DNA of 19,103 bases from an uncultured Paenibacillaceae bacterium (GCA_937983035.1 CALKAN010000367.1:1-19103), one strand, 5' to 3'. Positions 1 to 7,837 are shown, numbered from the stretch's first letter. Program-made: numbers and translations. The notes: generated by a model from the letters alone, not told the origin.

Positions 1-1
1 G

Positions 2-685
2 ACCAGCCAAGCGGTGTCGAACGCAGGTCTTGATCTCGAAGCTAAAGCGATCAGTACGGCTACTCACAGCGGCTATACGGCCAGAATGGTTTCCAAATAC
101 CGCCCGAAAGCTCCGGTGATCGCCATTACTCCGGATGAACATGTTATGCGAAGACTTTGCCTCGTATGGGGAGTGTATCCCGTCAAAGCGAAGCAGGCAG
201 AGACGACCGACGAAATGTTTACGGAAGCGGTCGAGCGCAGCGTGCAATCCGGATACGTCAGCTTGGGCGATCTAGTCGTGATTACGGCAGGCGTGCCGGT
301 GGGTCGTTCTGGCACGACGAACTTGATTAAAGTGCATCATGTCGGAGAGATGATTGCACAAGGGCAGGGCATCGGAAGCCAATGTTCAACGGGCCGGGTC
401 GTTGTGGCGCATTCCGCCGAAGAAGCGAATCGCAAAACAACGGACGGAGCTGTGCTCGTATGTCATTCAACGGACAAAGACTACATGCCTGCGATTGAAC
501 GCGCCTGTGCGGTGATTACGGAGACCGGCGGCATTACTTCGCATGCAGCCATCGTAGGTCTCAGCCTCGGCATTCCGGTCATTGTGGGGGTTCAAAATGC
601 CACGAGCATTTTGGAAGATGACATGAAAGTATCGGTTTACGGCGAGAAAGGCGTCATCTATTCCGGTCAGCCTCATGTTCTGTAA
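2..685 (+). CDS. pyk: Pyruvate kinase, C-terminal part (5' end outside window)
   Basis: This is the C-terminal part of pyruvate kinase, which turns phosphoenolpyruvate and ADP into pyruvate and ATP in the cytoplasm. The frame is open from base 2 and about 227 residues are visible. It starts inside the C-terminal allosteric domain: the HSGYTARMVSKYRPKAP stretch matches the usual 'ESGHTARMISKYRP' region, followed by 'PVIAITPDE'. After that domain comes the extra C-terminal sequence typical of Bacillus-type enzymes, with a PEP-utilising-like motif (GGITSHAAIVGLSLGIPVIVG) resembling the phospho-His domain of PPDK. The catalytic barrel lies upstream of the window. The GTG at 14 is an internal valine codon, not a start. 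The gene ends 21 bases before the thioesterase gene, so the two are probably co-transcribed. Confidence 0.95.
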   Translation, partial: TSQAVSNAGLDLEAKAISTATHSGYTARMVSKYRPKAPVIAITPDEHVMRRLCLVWGVYPVKAKQAETTDEMFTEAVERSVQSGYVSLGDLVVITAGVPVGRSGTTNLIKVHHVGEMIAQGQGIGSQCSTGRVVVAHSAEEANRKTTDGAVLVCHSTDKDYMPAIERACAVITETGGITSHAAIVGLSLGIPVIVGVQNATSILEDDMKVSVYGEKGVIYSGQPHVL

Positions 686-706
686 TCAGAACGGGAGGGA
701 ATCAGG

Positions 707-1117
707 TTGAAGGATAATCCTTGGCATATTCATGAACTGCGGGTAAGATATCAAGAAACCGATCGAATGGGCGTTGTTTATCATGCCAATTACTTGAATT
801 GGTTCGAAATCGGACGCACGGAATGGGTTCGCCATAAAGGAATTCCGTATGCCGAATTTGAAGCCAAGGGACTGTTCTTGCCTGTAGTGGATTTAGCGGT
901 GAGTTATCATTCGCCGGCTTATTATGATGAGATCGTCACGGTGCATACTCGTTTGGCCGAGCTGTCGCCGCTTCGACTGAAATTTGAAGTTGAAATTCGC
1001 CGAGATGAAACGCTTCTCGCATCAGGTTGGACCAAGCATGCATGGATTGGTTCTGACTTCAAACCGATTCGGCTTGACAAAGCAGCGCCTGAATGGTACG
1101 AACTGTTGTCGCAGTAA
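707..1117 (+). CDS. Acyl-CoA thioesterase, YbgC/4HBT hotdog family
   Basis: A 136-residue single-domain hotdog-fold protein of the 4-hydroxybenzoyl-CoA thioesterase (YbgC-like) family, expected to hydrolyse acyl-CoA thioesters in the cytoplasm. The family active-site segment is present near residues 17-34: ETDRMGVVYHANYLNWFE, with Asp19 as the likely catalytic residue. The length is normal for the family. The start is a TTG at 707, chosen because GGGAGGG at 693-699 sits about 8 bases upstream and because the family normally begins a few residues before this motif. It lies between pyk (21-base gap) and fxsA (26-base gap), suggesting one transcript. The substrate cannot be told from sequence. 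Confidence 0.88.
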   Translation: MKDNPWHIHELRVRYQETDRMGVVYHANYLNWFEIGRTEWVRHKGIPYAEFEAKGLFLPVVDLAVSYHSPAYYDEIVTVHTRLAELSPLRLKFEVEIRRDETLLASGWTKHAWIGSDFKPIRLDKAAPEWYELLSQ

Positions 1118-1143
1118 TGTTGCATGAAAAAGGGTGATCATCC

Positions 1144-1524
1144 GTGATGCGCATGCTGATTGCAGCCATGATCGTCGTGTCCGTCATCGAAATTGTTTTG
1201 CTCGTGACGATTGGACAGTGGATCGGCGGCTGGCAAACTTTTTTGCTCATCATCTTAACGAGCATGCTCGGGGCTTTCTTCGCTAAGAAGGAAGGAGCAA
1301 AAGCATTACATACGATTCGTTATCAATGGGCAAGCGGGCAAATTCCGACGCAGCCGATCCTGGATGCTGCTTTCGTATTCGCCGGCGGATTGCTTCTTCT
1401 TGCTCCAGGCTTTTTCACGGATGCGCTCGGATTTTTGCTGATTTTGCCTTACTCCCGCAAATTTTTTGCGGGATGGGCGCTGCTTTTGCTTCAAAACTAT
1501 TTTCGCAAAAAAGGATGGTTTTGA
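1144..1524 (+). CDS. fxsA: FxsA family membrane protein
   Basis: A 126-residue integral membrane protein of the FxsA family, named for a protein linked to suppression of phage T7 F-exclusion in E. coli; its molecular role is not established. Hydrophobic segments lie near residues 4-25, 30-48 and 74-98, with a further one near 105-118. The conserved family features are 'GAFFAKKEG' after the second segment and 'LLLAPGFFTDALGFLLILP' in the third. The start is GTG at 1144, directly followed by ATG at 1147; GGTGATC at 1133-1139 pairs well with the 16S tail and fits the GTG best, though ATG 1147 is nearly as good. fxsA beside pyk and citZ is a familiar Bacillales arrangement. Confidence 0.88.
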   Translation: MMRMLIAAMIVVSVIEIVLLVTIGQWIGGWQTFLLIILTSMLGAFFAKKEGAKALHTIRYQWASGQIPTQPILDAAFVFAGGLLLLAPGFFTDALGFLLILPYSRKFFAGWALLLLQNYFRKKGWF

Positions 1525-1544
1525 CAGGATCGGTTATAATATGA

Positions 1545-1640
1545 TATGTAGCAAATGCTCGCATAAAAGGTCGTGAAACACAGCCATAATTGTTTTTTTA
1601 TGCTGTGCTTATTCACAATGCAGCCGAAATCAGCTATGAT
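1545..1640 (+). promoter_or_regulatory. citZ control region: dyad and sigma-A-like promoter
   Basis: A well-spaced sigma-A-like promoter is visible: TTCACA at 1612-1617, a 17-base spacer, TATGAT at 1635-1640, giving a transcript start near 1647. Immediately upstream is an inverted repeat, CACAGC(C)ATAA at 1579-1589 and TTATGCTGTG at 1598-1607, ten matched pairs with one bulged C. Its inner arms read ATAA-N8-TTAT, close to the ATAA-N7-TTAT dyad bound by the citrate-responsive regulator CcpC at B. subtilis citZ and citB; the link to CcpC is inference. A weaker second promoter, TTGACA 1521-1526 with TATGTA 1545-1550 (18-base spacer), overlaps the fxsA stop. Confidence 0.55.
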
Positions 1641-1682
1641 TTAAGATATGAACATATTAGAGTCAAAGGAGAGAACAGTCTA

Positions 1683-2798
1683 ATGACTACTGCAACTAAA
1701 GGATTGGAAGGCGTTGTAGCAGCAACATCTTCGATCAGCTCCATCATTGACGGAGTGTTAACTTATCGCGGCATCAACATTGATGATCTCGCCGAACAAG
1801 CCTCCTATGAAGAGGTCGTATACTTATTATGGCATGGCAAGCTTCCGAATCAATCCGAGCTGGATGAGCTGAACAAAGCCTTGAGCGAAAATACAGAGCT
1901 TCCGGAGCAAGTATTGCAGACATTGAAAATGTTCCCTAAAGACGTGAATTCAATGGCTGCCCTGCGTACAGCGGTCTCTGCTTTAGCGCTTTATGACGAT
2001 GAAGCGCAAGACATGAGCCGGGAGGCAAATCTCCGCAAAGCGATCCGCTTGCAAGCGAAGCTTCCTGCGATCGTTGCGGCGTTTGCACGCATTCGAGAAG
2101 GCAAAGAACCGGTTCAGCCGAAGCCTGGCCTTTCCATTGCTGCTAATTTCTTGTACATGCTTACAGGGGAAGAGCCGGATCAAGTGGCTGTGGAAGCATT
2201 GAATAAAGCGCTTGTTCTCCACGCTGACCATGAATTGAATGCGTCGACATTTGCATCGCGCGTAACCGTGGCAACCCTTTCAGACATTTATTCGGGCATT
2301 ACTTCCGCGATCGGAACATTGAAGGGTCCTCTGCACGGCGGCGCGAATGAAGCCGTCATGGCGATGTTGGAAGAGATCGGAACGATCGACCGCGTGGAGT
2401 CCTATATCATGGACAAGCTTGCCAAGAAAGAGTTGATCATGGGATTCGGCCATCGCGTATACAAAAACGGCGATCCGCGCGCGAAACATTTGCAGAAGAT
2501 GTCGCGCGAGCTTGGCAAAATCACCGGCAATATGAAATGGTATGACATGTCGATCAAGATCGAAGAGATTGTAACAAAAGAAAAAGGGCTTAAGCCGAAT
2601 GTGGATTTTTATTCCGCTTCAGTATATACTTCTCTTGGTATTCCTCGGGATTTATTTACGCCTATATTTGCTGTCAGCCGCGTATCTGGTTGGACCGCGC
2701 ATATTTTAGAGCAATATGCAGACAATCGTTTGATTCGTCCGCGTGCGGAATATGTCGGACCGTCTAATCAGAAGTACGTGCCGATCAGCGAAAGATAA
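1683..2798 (+). CDS. citZ: Citrate synthase
   Basis: Citrate synthase condenses oxaloacetate and acetyl-CoA into citrate, the entry step of the TCA cycle. The protein is 371 residues, the usual length for Bacillus-type CitZ. The catalytic residues are in place: His219 in PLHGGANE, His257 in GFGHRVYK and Asp308 in NVDFYSA; HADHELNAS near 180-188 is also typical. The start ATG at 1683 is chosen because AAAGGAGAG at 1665-1673 precedes it at good spacing and the protein begins like family members; the frame stays open 31 codons further upstream, but that stretch contains the promoter. icd follows after 56 bases and no terminator lies between them, so citZ and icd are probably one transcript. Confidence 0.97.
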   Translation: MTTATKGLEGVVAATSSISSIIDGVLTYRGINIDDLAEQASYEEVVYLLWHGKLPNQSELDELNKALSENTELPEQVLQTLKMFPKDVNSMAALRTAVSALALYDDEAQDMSREANLRKAIRLQAKLPAIVAAFARIREGKEPVQPKPGLSIAANFLYMLTGEEPDQVAVEALNKALVLHADHELNASTFASRVTVATLSDIYSGITSAIGTLKGPLHGGANEAVMAMLEEIGTIDRVESYIMDKLAKKELIMGFGHRVYKNGDPRAKHLQKMSRELGKITGNMKWYDMSIKIEEIVTKEKGLKPNVDFYSASVYTSLGIPRDLFTPIFAVSRVSGWTAHILEQYADNRLIRPRAEYVGPSNQKYVPISER

Positions 2799-2854
2799 GG
2801 CAGCAGCATATCCCGCAAAAATATGAGTAACAGCTATTAGGAGGAATTGGAAAA

Positions 2855-4150
2855 ATGGTTCAATTTAAACACTTGCAAGCACCTGAAACTGGCGAGAAAG
2901 TAACGATGGAGAATGGTCGGCTGAATGTTCCGAACAATCCGATCATCCCATTTATCGAAGGGGACGGCACTGGTCCGGATATTTGGGCAGCAGCAAAACG
3001 CGTGCTTGATGCAGCGGTTGAAAAAGCATACGGCGGCGAAAGAAAAATCAGCTGGTTTGAAGTTTATGCCGGCGAGAAAGCTTTCAATAAATTCGGCGAA
3101 TGGCTTCCTGAAGATACATTAGAAGCGATCAGAGAATATAAAATCGCTATCAAAGGTCCGTTGACGACTCCGGTAGGCGGCGGTTTCCGCTCACTGAACG
3201 TGGCATTGCGCCAAGAGCTGGATCTGTATGTATGTTTGCGTCCGGTTCGCTATTTTGACGGCGTTCCATCTCCTGTTCGCCATCCTGAGCTCGTAGACAT
3301 GGTTATTTTCCGTGAAAATACGGAAGACATCTACGCTGGCATCGAGTATGAAGCTGGTTCGGAAGAAGTTAAGAAAGTGATCGAATTTTTGCAAAAAGAA
3401 ATGGGCGTTAACAAAATTCGTTTCCCAGAAACATCCGGCATCGGCATTAAGCCTGTTTCGGAAGAAGGAAGCAAGCGCCTGATCCGCAGCGCCATTGAAT
3501 ATGCGATCGAGCACAACCGCAAGAGCGTGACGCTCGTTCACAAAGGAAACATTATGAAATTTACAGAAGGCGCGTTCAAAAACTGGGGTTACGAACTGGC
3601 TGAACAAGAGTTTGCTGACAAAACATTCACATGGGGTCAATATGACCGCATCAAAGAAGCCGAAGGCGAAGAAGCAGCGAACAAAGCACAGGAAGAAGCG
3701 ATTGCAGCCGGCAAGATCATCATCAAAGACGTCATCGCTGACATCGCTCTGCAGCAAGTATTGACTCGTCCGAACGAGTTCGATGTGATCGCAACGATGA
3801 ACTTGAACGGAGACTACTTGTCTGATGCGCTGGCAGCGCAAGTTGGCGGCATCGGCATTGCGCCTGGCGCGAACATCAACTATTTGACAGGTCATGCGAT
3901 CTTTGAAGCGACTCACGGAACAGCACCAAAATATGCTGGCAAAGACGTCGTGAATCCAGGTTCTGTATTGCTTTCCGGCGTGCTTATGTTAGAGCACTTA
4001 GGATGGCAGGAAGCTGCTGACTTGATCTATGCAGGCATGTCTAAAACGATTGCAAACAAAACGGTAACTTATGATTTCGCACGTCTGATGGATGATGCGA
4101 CACAAGTGAAATGTTCCGAGTTTGGCAGCCTGATTATTGAGAACTTATAA
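2855..4150 (+). CDS. icd: Isocitrate dehydrogenase (NADP-dependent)
   Basis: Oxidatively decarboxylates isocitrate to 2-oxoglutarate with reduction of NADP+. The protein is 431 residues, close to E. coli and B. subtilis Icd. Visible markers are EGDGTGPD near 35-42, the FRSLNVALRQ loop with Ser113 (the residue phosphorylated by the AceK kinase in E. coli, same numbering here), FRENTEDIY at 152-160 for substrate and metal binding, and EATHGTAPKYAG, whose Lys-Tyr pair is the known NADP-specificity signature. The ATG at 2855 has AGGAGGA at 2839-2845. The gene lies 56 bases after citZ and ends at a strong terminator, so mdh is likely transcribed separately. Confidence 0.97.
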   Translation: MVQFKHLQAPETGEKVTMENGRLNVPNNPIIPFIEGDGTGPDIWAAAKRVLDAAVEKAYGGERKISWFEVYAGEKAFNKFGEWLPEDTLEAIREYKIAIKGPLTTPVGGGFRSLNVALRQELDLYVCLRPVRYFDGVPSPVRHPELVDMVIFRENTEDIYAGIEYEAGSEEVKKVIEFLQKEMGVNKIRFPETSGIGIKPVSEEGSKRLIRSAIEYAIEHNRKSVTLVHKGNIMKFTEGAFKNWGYELAEQEFADKTFTWGQYDRIKEAEGEEAANKAQEEAIAAGKIIIKDVIADIALQQVLTRPNEFDVIATMNLNGDYLSDALAAQVGGIGIAPGANINYLTGHAIFEATHGTAPKYAGKDVVNPGSVLLSGVLMLEHLGWQEAADLIYAGMSKTIANKTVTYDFARLMDDATQVKCSEFGSLIIENL

Positions 4151-4184
4151 TGAATACTGCTATTGTTGAGCAGGAATAATAAAG

Positions 4185-4222
4185 CCTCCTGCAGCTTGCA
4201 TGAAAGCTGCAGGAGGTTTTTT
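4185..4222 (+). terminator. Intrinsic terminator after icd
   Basis: A perfect 13-base-pair stem (CCTCCTGCAGCTT at 4185-4197 with AAGCTGCAGGAGG at 4204-4216), a six-base loop, and six T residues at 4217-4222. An A-rich stretch before the stem means it could also work in the other direction, though no gene converges here. It separates citZ-icd from mdh. Confidence 0.95.
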
Positions 4223-4271
4223 GCATCAAATTTCCATCAAAAAGGATAAAAGAGGCAGTTTTGTATAAAAC

Positions 4272-4277
4272 TATAAT
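4272..4277 (+). promoter_or_regulatory. Possible -10 element for mdh
   Basis: A perfect TATAAT lies about 100 bases before mdh, in the 156-base gap after the icd terminator where a promoter is needed. No convincing -35 box is seen at 16-18 bases upstream, so the promoter may be weak or activator-dependent. Transcription would start near 4284. Confidence 0.35.
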
Positions 4278-4378
4278 TGTTTGCATATGCCTAGGGCAGA
4301 AGAAGTTCATTTCAATCAGCAACGATTTGTGCGGGAAATGGATGAAGAAACGCATGATTTAAGGAGGTCAAGCAGAAT

Positions 4379-5323
4379 ATGATCAAAAGAAAAAAAATAA
4401 CGATGGGCGGAGCGGGATTTACCGGAGCGACCACTGCTTTGATGTTAGCGCAAAAAGAATTGGGCGATATCGTCTTAGTGGATATCCCGTCACTTGAAAA
4501 TCCTACAAAAGGAAAGGCGCTGGATATGCTGGAAGCCGGTCCGGTGCAAAGATTCGATGTCAATATTACGGGCACTTCCAATTATGAAGAAACGAAAGAT
4601 TCCGACATCGTCATCATCACCGCGGGAATTGCGCGCAAGCCGGGAATGAGTCGTGATGATTTGGTGACGACCAATGCCGGCATTGTAAGAAGCGTTTGCG
4701 AACACGTGAAGGCGATGAGTCCGAACGCTTATGTCATCGTGTTAAGCAATCCAGTCGATGCGATGACGTATACGGCATACAAAACATTAGGTTTCCCGAA
4801 AAATCGGGTGATCGGCCAATCCGGAGTGTTGGACACGGCTCGTTATTTTACGTTTATTGCTCAAGAGCTCAACGTATCCGTGGAAGACGTCCACGGTTTC
4901 GTATTGGGCGGGCACGGCGATGACATGGTGCCTCTCGTTCGTTATACGAACATTGCCGGCATTCCCCTGCAAAAATGGCTTCCGCAAGACCGCATCGACG
5001 CGATCGTGCAGCGAACGCGGACAGGAGGCGGTGAAATCGTCAATTTGCTCGGCAACGGCAGCGCGTATTACGCACCGGCTGCTTCCATTGTGCAAATGAC
5101 GGAAGCGATCTTAAAGGATAAAAAGCGCGTGCTGCCTTCGATTGCGTTATTGGAAGGAGAATACGGATATGAAGGACTGTTTATGGGCGTGCCGACCATT
5201 TTGGGCGGCGGGGGGATCGAGCGCATTGTAGAATTGGATCTGACCGAAGAAGAGAAGACAGCCTTGGACCGATCGGCTGACTCGGTGCGCAAAGTCATCC
5301 AAATCGTTGAAGAAGGAACATAA
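4379..5323 (+). CDS. mdh: Malate dehydrogenase (NAD, LDH-like type)
   Basis: Oxidises malate to oxaloacetate with NAD+ in the TCA cycle. The 314-residue protein is of the lactate-dehydrogenase-like type usual in Bacillales. Visible elements are the nucleotide-binding GAGFTG motif near the N-terminus, the acidic residue after the second strand (VLVDIP) that favours NAD over NADP, the substrate-loop arginines in ARKPGMSRDD, and the catalytic histidine in GGHGDDMVPL. The residue just before GAGFTG is Gly where a branched hydrophobic residue is usual, a minor oddity. The start ATG at 4379 has AAGGAGGTC at 4361-4369. The gene follows the icd terminator and precedes the Gfo/Idh gene by 114 bases with no clear terminator between. 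Confidence 0.96.
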   Translation: MIKRKKITMGGAGFTGATTALMLAQKELGDIVLVDIPSLENPTKGKALDMLEAGPVQRFDVNITGTSNYEETKDSDIVIITAGIARKPGMSRDDLVTTNAGIVRSVCEHVKAMSPNAYVIVLSNPVDAMTYTAYKTLGFPKNRVIGQSGVLDTARYFTFIAQELNVSVEDVHGFVLGGHGDDMVPLVRYTNIAGIPLQKWLPQDRIDAIVQRTRTGGGEIVNLLGNGSAYYAPAASIVQMTEAILKDKKRVLPSIALLEGEYGYEGLFMGVPTILGGGGIERIVELDLTEEEKTALDRSADSVRKVIQIVEEGT

Positions 5324-5437
5324 AAAAAGGAAAAATAAACATGGAATTTTTGAAATAATTTGTATATGATGTTGGGGATGAGGAATTCGGGACGCATTTT
5401 GACCGAATCTATGATCCATGCGGAAGAGGGTGAGAGG

Positions 5438-6553
5438 ATGAAACTGGAAAACGTTCAAATTGGCGTCATCGGCGCAGGAGGAAATTCCAATGCGCATTTG
5501 CGTCAGCTTGTTCAAATGAAAGACGAATGCACGGTGATCGGGATTACGGATATCGTTCGAGCAAATGCAGAGGATAAAGCGCAAAAATACAACATCCCGA
5601 TTGTTTTTGAAAGCGCTGAAGAGTTGCTGCAAAGCGATCAAGTCGATGCGGTCGTGATCACAGTGCCGAACAAGTTTCATGCACCGCTGGCCGTGCAAGC
5701 GCTTGAAGCCGGCAAGCATGTCCTGCTTGAAAAGCCGATGGGCATCAATGCCGATGATGCCAAGCGGATTGTCGATGCGCTGCAGTCCAGAAGTCAGACG
5801 ATGATGATCGCTCATCAACTGCGCTGGAATTGGGTGCCTATGCAAGTGAAGGAACAAGTCGAAAGAGGCGAACTGGGGAACATTTATTATGCCAAGACAG
5901 GAATTTTCCGGCGCAAAGGGATTCCTGGATGGGGCACGTGGTTTACGCAGAAAGAGCTTTCCGGAGGCGGGCCGCTGATCGATATCGGCGTACATATGCT
6001 GGATTTAACGCTGCATTTAATGGGGGACCCTAAGCCGATTTCTGTCTACGGCTCGACTTATTCAGAGCTTGGACCGAGAAAGAAAGGGGCTGCCAACCGG
6101 AGAGCGAATTGGGAAGGCAAGTTCGATGTAGAAGATTTGGCTGCGGCGCTTATCAAAATGGAGGACGGCAGCACTTTAAACTTGGAAGTGAGCTGGGCCG
6201 CGCATACGGATACAGACAGCAATTCCTTCATACACTTGATGGGAACGGAAGGCGGTGCCGTCATTCGAGGGAATTATGGCAAATTTCTGACGGAAAAGTT
6301 CGGCGAGCTGTTCGAGACAGAACTGATGCCGCCGGAGAACGATGAAGGCGCGCGGGCGCGCATCTGCCGTCATTTTCTTTCGTGCATACGGGAAGGTAAG
6401 CAGCCGTTGACCTCCGCTGCAACGGGATTGAGAAACAATGTGATTATCGATGCCATCTATGAATCGTCCCGAACGGGAAAAGAAGTCAAGCTGGATTGGA
6501 ACAAGTGGGACGCGGTTCAGCCGATTGGCTTGCCTGTGCAAGAAAAGATATAA
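5438..6553 (+). CDS. Gfo/Idh/MocA family NAD(P)-dependent oxidoreductase
   Basis: A 371-residue oxidoreductase of the Gfo/Idh/MocA family, which acts on sugars, inositols or related polyols in the cytoplasm. The N-terminal Rossmann part begins at once with IGVIGAGGNSNAHL; the family motif EKPMG follows near residues 98-102, and the C-terminal part carries GGGPLIDIGVHMLDL, whose Gly-x-His-x-x-Asp is the usual catalytic region. The ATG at 5438 is chosen over in-frame ATGs further upstream because the Rossmann strand starts right after it and a purine-rich GAGGGTGAGAGG precedes it. The substrate cannot be inferred from the neighbours. It is not part of the B. subtilis citZ-icd-mdh-polA arrangement, so it is probably a lineage-specific insertion behind mdh. 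Confidence 0.9.
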   Translation: MKLENVQIGVIGAGGNSNAHLRQLVQMKDECTVIGITDIVRANAEDKAQKYNIPIVFESAEELLQSDQVDAVVITVPNKFHAPLAVQALEAGKHVLLEKPMGINADDAKRIVDALQSRSQTMMIAHQLRWNWVPMQVKEQVERGELGNIYYAKTGIFRRKGIPGWGTWFTQKELSGGGPLIDIGVHMLDLTLHLMGDPKPISVYGSTYSELGPRKKGAANRRANWEGKFDVEDLAAALIKMEDGSTLNLEVSWAAHTDTDSNSFIHLMGTEGGAVIRGNYGKFLTEKFGELFETELMPPENDEGARARICRHFLSCIREGKQPLTSAATGLRNNVIIDAIYESSRTGKEVKLDWNKWDAVQPIGLPVQEKI

Positions 6554-6555
6554 TC

Positions 6556-6569
6556 AAATCAGCTGATTT
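6556..6569. repeat. 14-base perfect palindrome between two genes
   Basis: AAATCAGCTGATTT is its own reverse complement and begins two bases after the oxidoreductase stop codon. It is followed by two T-rich runs (6575-6580 and 6584-6589). It could be an operator for the next gene, or a short, weak terminator hairpin; the sequence alone does not decide. Confidence 0.5.
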
Positions 6570-6606
6570 CAACATTTTTTAAATTTTTTCTGATGGAGGT
6601 CATAAG

Positions 6607-7026
6607 ATGTACGGTGTCATTTTATCATTGCACGTATTATCTGCTGTCGCCATGGGATTTTATTTGCTGTTTCCGCTGTTGTTTATGAGTTTGTCCGCCG
6701 TGCAGGACAAGCTGCGTGCCGGGATCGCACACTTGTTGCTGTCGCTTAACCGTTTTGGCCACTACATGCTGATCGTCGCATTTCTAACCGGGGGTTACAT
6801 GGTAAGCAGCTATAATTTTTCCATTGCTTGGATGGTCATCGTCATTCTGCTTTTGGTCGTTATGTTTGCCATGACCGGGATGATGACAAAGCCTTTGAAA
6901 CAAGTAAAAGAGTTGTCAGAGAAAGGCGAGAATGCGAGCGAGCCGCTGGCGAAAGTGAGAATATTCGGCTGGATTGCATCGCTCAGCCTGCTCATCATTT
7001 TGATCCTCATGTCTCACCCGTTTTAA
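6607..7026 (+). CDS. Small four-helix integral membrane protein, function unknown
   Basis: A 139-residue hydrophobic protein with four predicted membrane segments, near residues 4-28, 49-66, 72-93 and 119-136. Between the third and fourth is a charged stretch (about 95-117, KPLKQVKELSEKGENASEP) that would lie in the cytoplasm by the positive-inside rule. The start 'LHVLSAV' and the overall plan recall small predicted membrane proteins of the DUF2269 type, but I cannot confirm that from memory, and no function is assigned. GGAGGT at 6595-6600 is a clear ribosome site for ATG 6607. It lies 53 bases behind the oxidoreductase and converges on the minus-strand nucleotidase gene. Confidence 0.75.
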   Translation: MYGVILSLHVLSAVAMGFYLLFPLLFMSLSAVQDKLRAGIAHLLLSLNRFGHYMLIVAFLTGGYMVSSYNFSIAWMVIVILLLVVMFAMTGMMTKPLKQVKELSEKGENASEPLAKVRIFGWIASLSLLIILILMSHPF

Positions 7027-7165
7027 GGAAAGGGATTAGTGAAAGCGGCGAATTGCAACTGAATAAAGCGAACTGCTGCATGTGCTTGTCATAACGGCAT
7101 ATGCTCTGCCCGATATCGGACAAGTTCGTACATACGCATCAGATGCAAAGGGCATTTGAAAGAAT

Positions 7166-7205
7166 AAGGCGAAATCGAAAGCGATGCTTGCGATTTCGCC
7201 TTTGT
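7166..7205. terminator. Hairpin between convergent genes, probable two-way terminator
   Basis: AAGGCGAAATCG at 7166-7177 pairs perfectly with CGATTTCGCCTT at 7191-7202. The 13-base loop contains a further AAGC/GCTT pairing (7179-7182 with 7186-7189), so the whole is one long hairpin. It sits just beyond the stop codons of the plus-strand membrane protein and the minus-strand nucleotidase. The T-tracts are short on both sides, so efficiency is uncertain. Confidence 0.65.
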
Positions 7206-7207
7206 TG

Positions 7208-7837
7208 TCAGGGGAGCTGATCGTCATCGGCGCTGTCATGCCCATTGCGAATAGGGAGCGAGATCTCATCCAGCGTTTTTTCGAAGCTCGGCGCCAGATG
7301 CTTAAGGAAATAATCAACTTCAGGCATATTCAATTGAAGCAATTGGGACTTGATCTGCTCTTTCGCAGTGGCAAATTCATAGTTGCCGGCGTTCAATTCA
7401 TTGACGCACTTTAAATAAGCATCCAAACGGTCGGCAGCTTTTACATAACGCATTAATTCATCATCTGTTCGTTCTGTCAGGAGCAGCGAGGCGTAGATGT
7501 GCTGAAGCGGGGCAGGCGCCATGCTGACGAGCTTATCGGCCGCGCTGTGTTCAATTTGGCGAAAATTTTGCAAGATGGCCGGGTTATTGTGCTTTACGGG
7601 GGTCGGGATGTCGCCGGTGAACATTTCCGTCGCATCATGAAACAAAGCGAGCGTTGCCGCTTTGTTTGCGTCCAAACGTTTTTCAAACAGTTCATTCCCG
7701 ATGCTGCACAGCGCATGAGTCAAGATCGCGACATGAAAACTGTGTTCGGCCACATTTTCTTTCGTGACATTCCGCATTAAACTCCATCTTTGAATATGTT
7801 TCAACCGATATAAATAGGCAAAAAAATGACTGTTCAT
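7208..7837 (-). CDS. YfbR-like HD-domain 5'-deoxynucleotidase
   Basis: A 209-residue HD-superfamily phosphohydrolase that resembles E. coli YfbR along its whole length; YfbR removes phosphate from deoxyribonucleoside 5'-monophosphates. The metal ligands are in place: His32 (AEHSFHV), His67-Asp68 (FHDATE) and Asp136 (KAADRLDA). The substrate-recognition features of YfbR, Arg17-Trp18 (IQRWSLMRNV), Glu71 and Asp76-Ile-Pro-Thr-Pro, are also kept, as is the C-terminal PSFEKTLDEIS. I place the start at ATG 7837 because it matches the N-terminus of YfbR (SHFFAYLYRLK) and GGAGTGAT at 7845-7852 is well placed; two in-frame ATGs upstream (7858, 7846) are less well served. It is transcribed away from the kinase gene. 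Confidence 0.92.
   Translation of the reverse strand: MNSHFFAYLYRLKHIQRWSLMRNVTKENVAEHSFHVAILTHALCSIGNELFEKRLDANKAATLALFHDATEMFTGDIPTPVKHNNPAILQNFRQIEHSAADKLVSMAPAPLQHIYASLLLTERTDDELMRYVKAADRLDAYLKCVNELNAGNYEFATAKEQIKSQLLQLNMPEVDYFLKHLAPSFEKTLDEISLPIRNGHDSADDDQLP

Noticed and set aside
1521..1540. TTGACA and TATAAT close together before citZ
   Set aside because: The spacer is only 8 bases, too short for one promoter. TTGACA may pair with the weaker TATGTA at 1545-1550 instead.
1590..1682. N-terminal extension of citrate synthase
   Set aside because: The 31 extra codons cover the promoter and dyad, lack a ribosome site and are not found in the family.
3191..3916. 241-codon minus-strand frame opposite icd
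   Set aside because: Wholly antisense to a clear icd gene, with no ribosome site or known family.
7110..7119. Ten-base palindrome CCGATATCGG in the gap after the membrane protein gene
   Set aside because: Short and far from any start codon; no more than expected by chance without further support.
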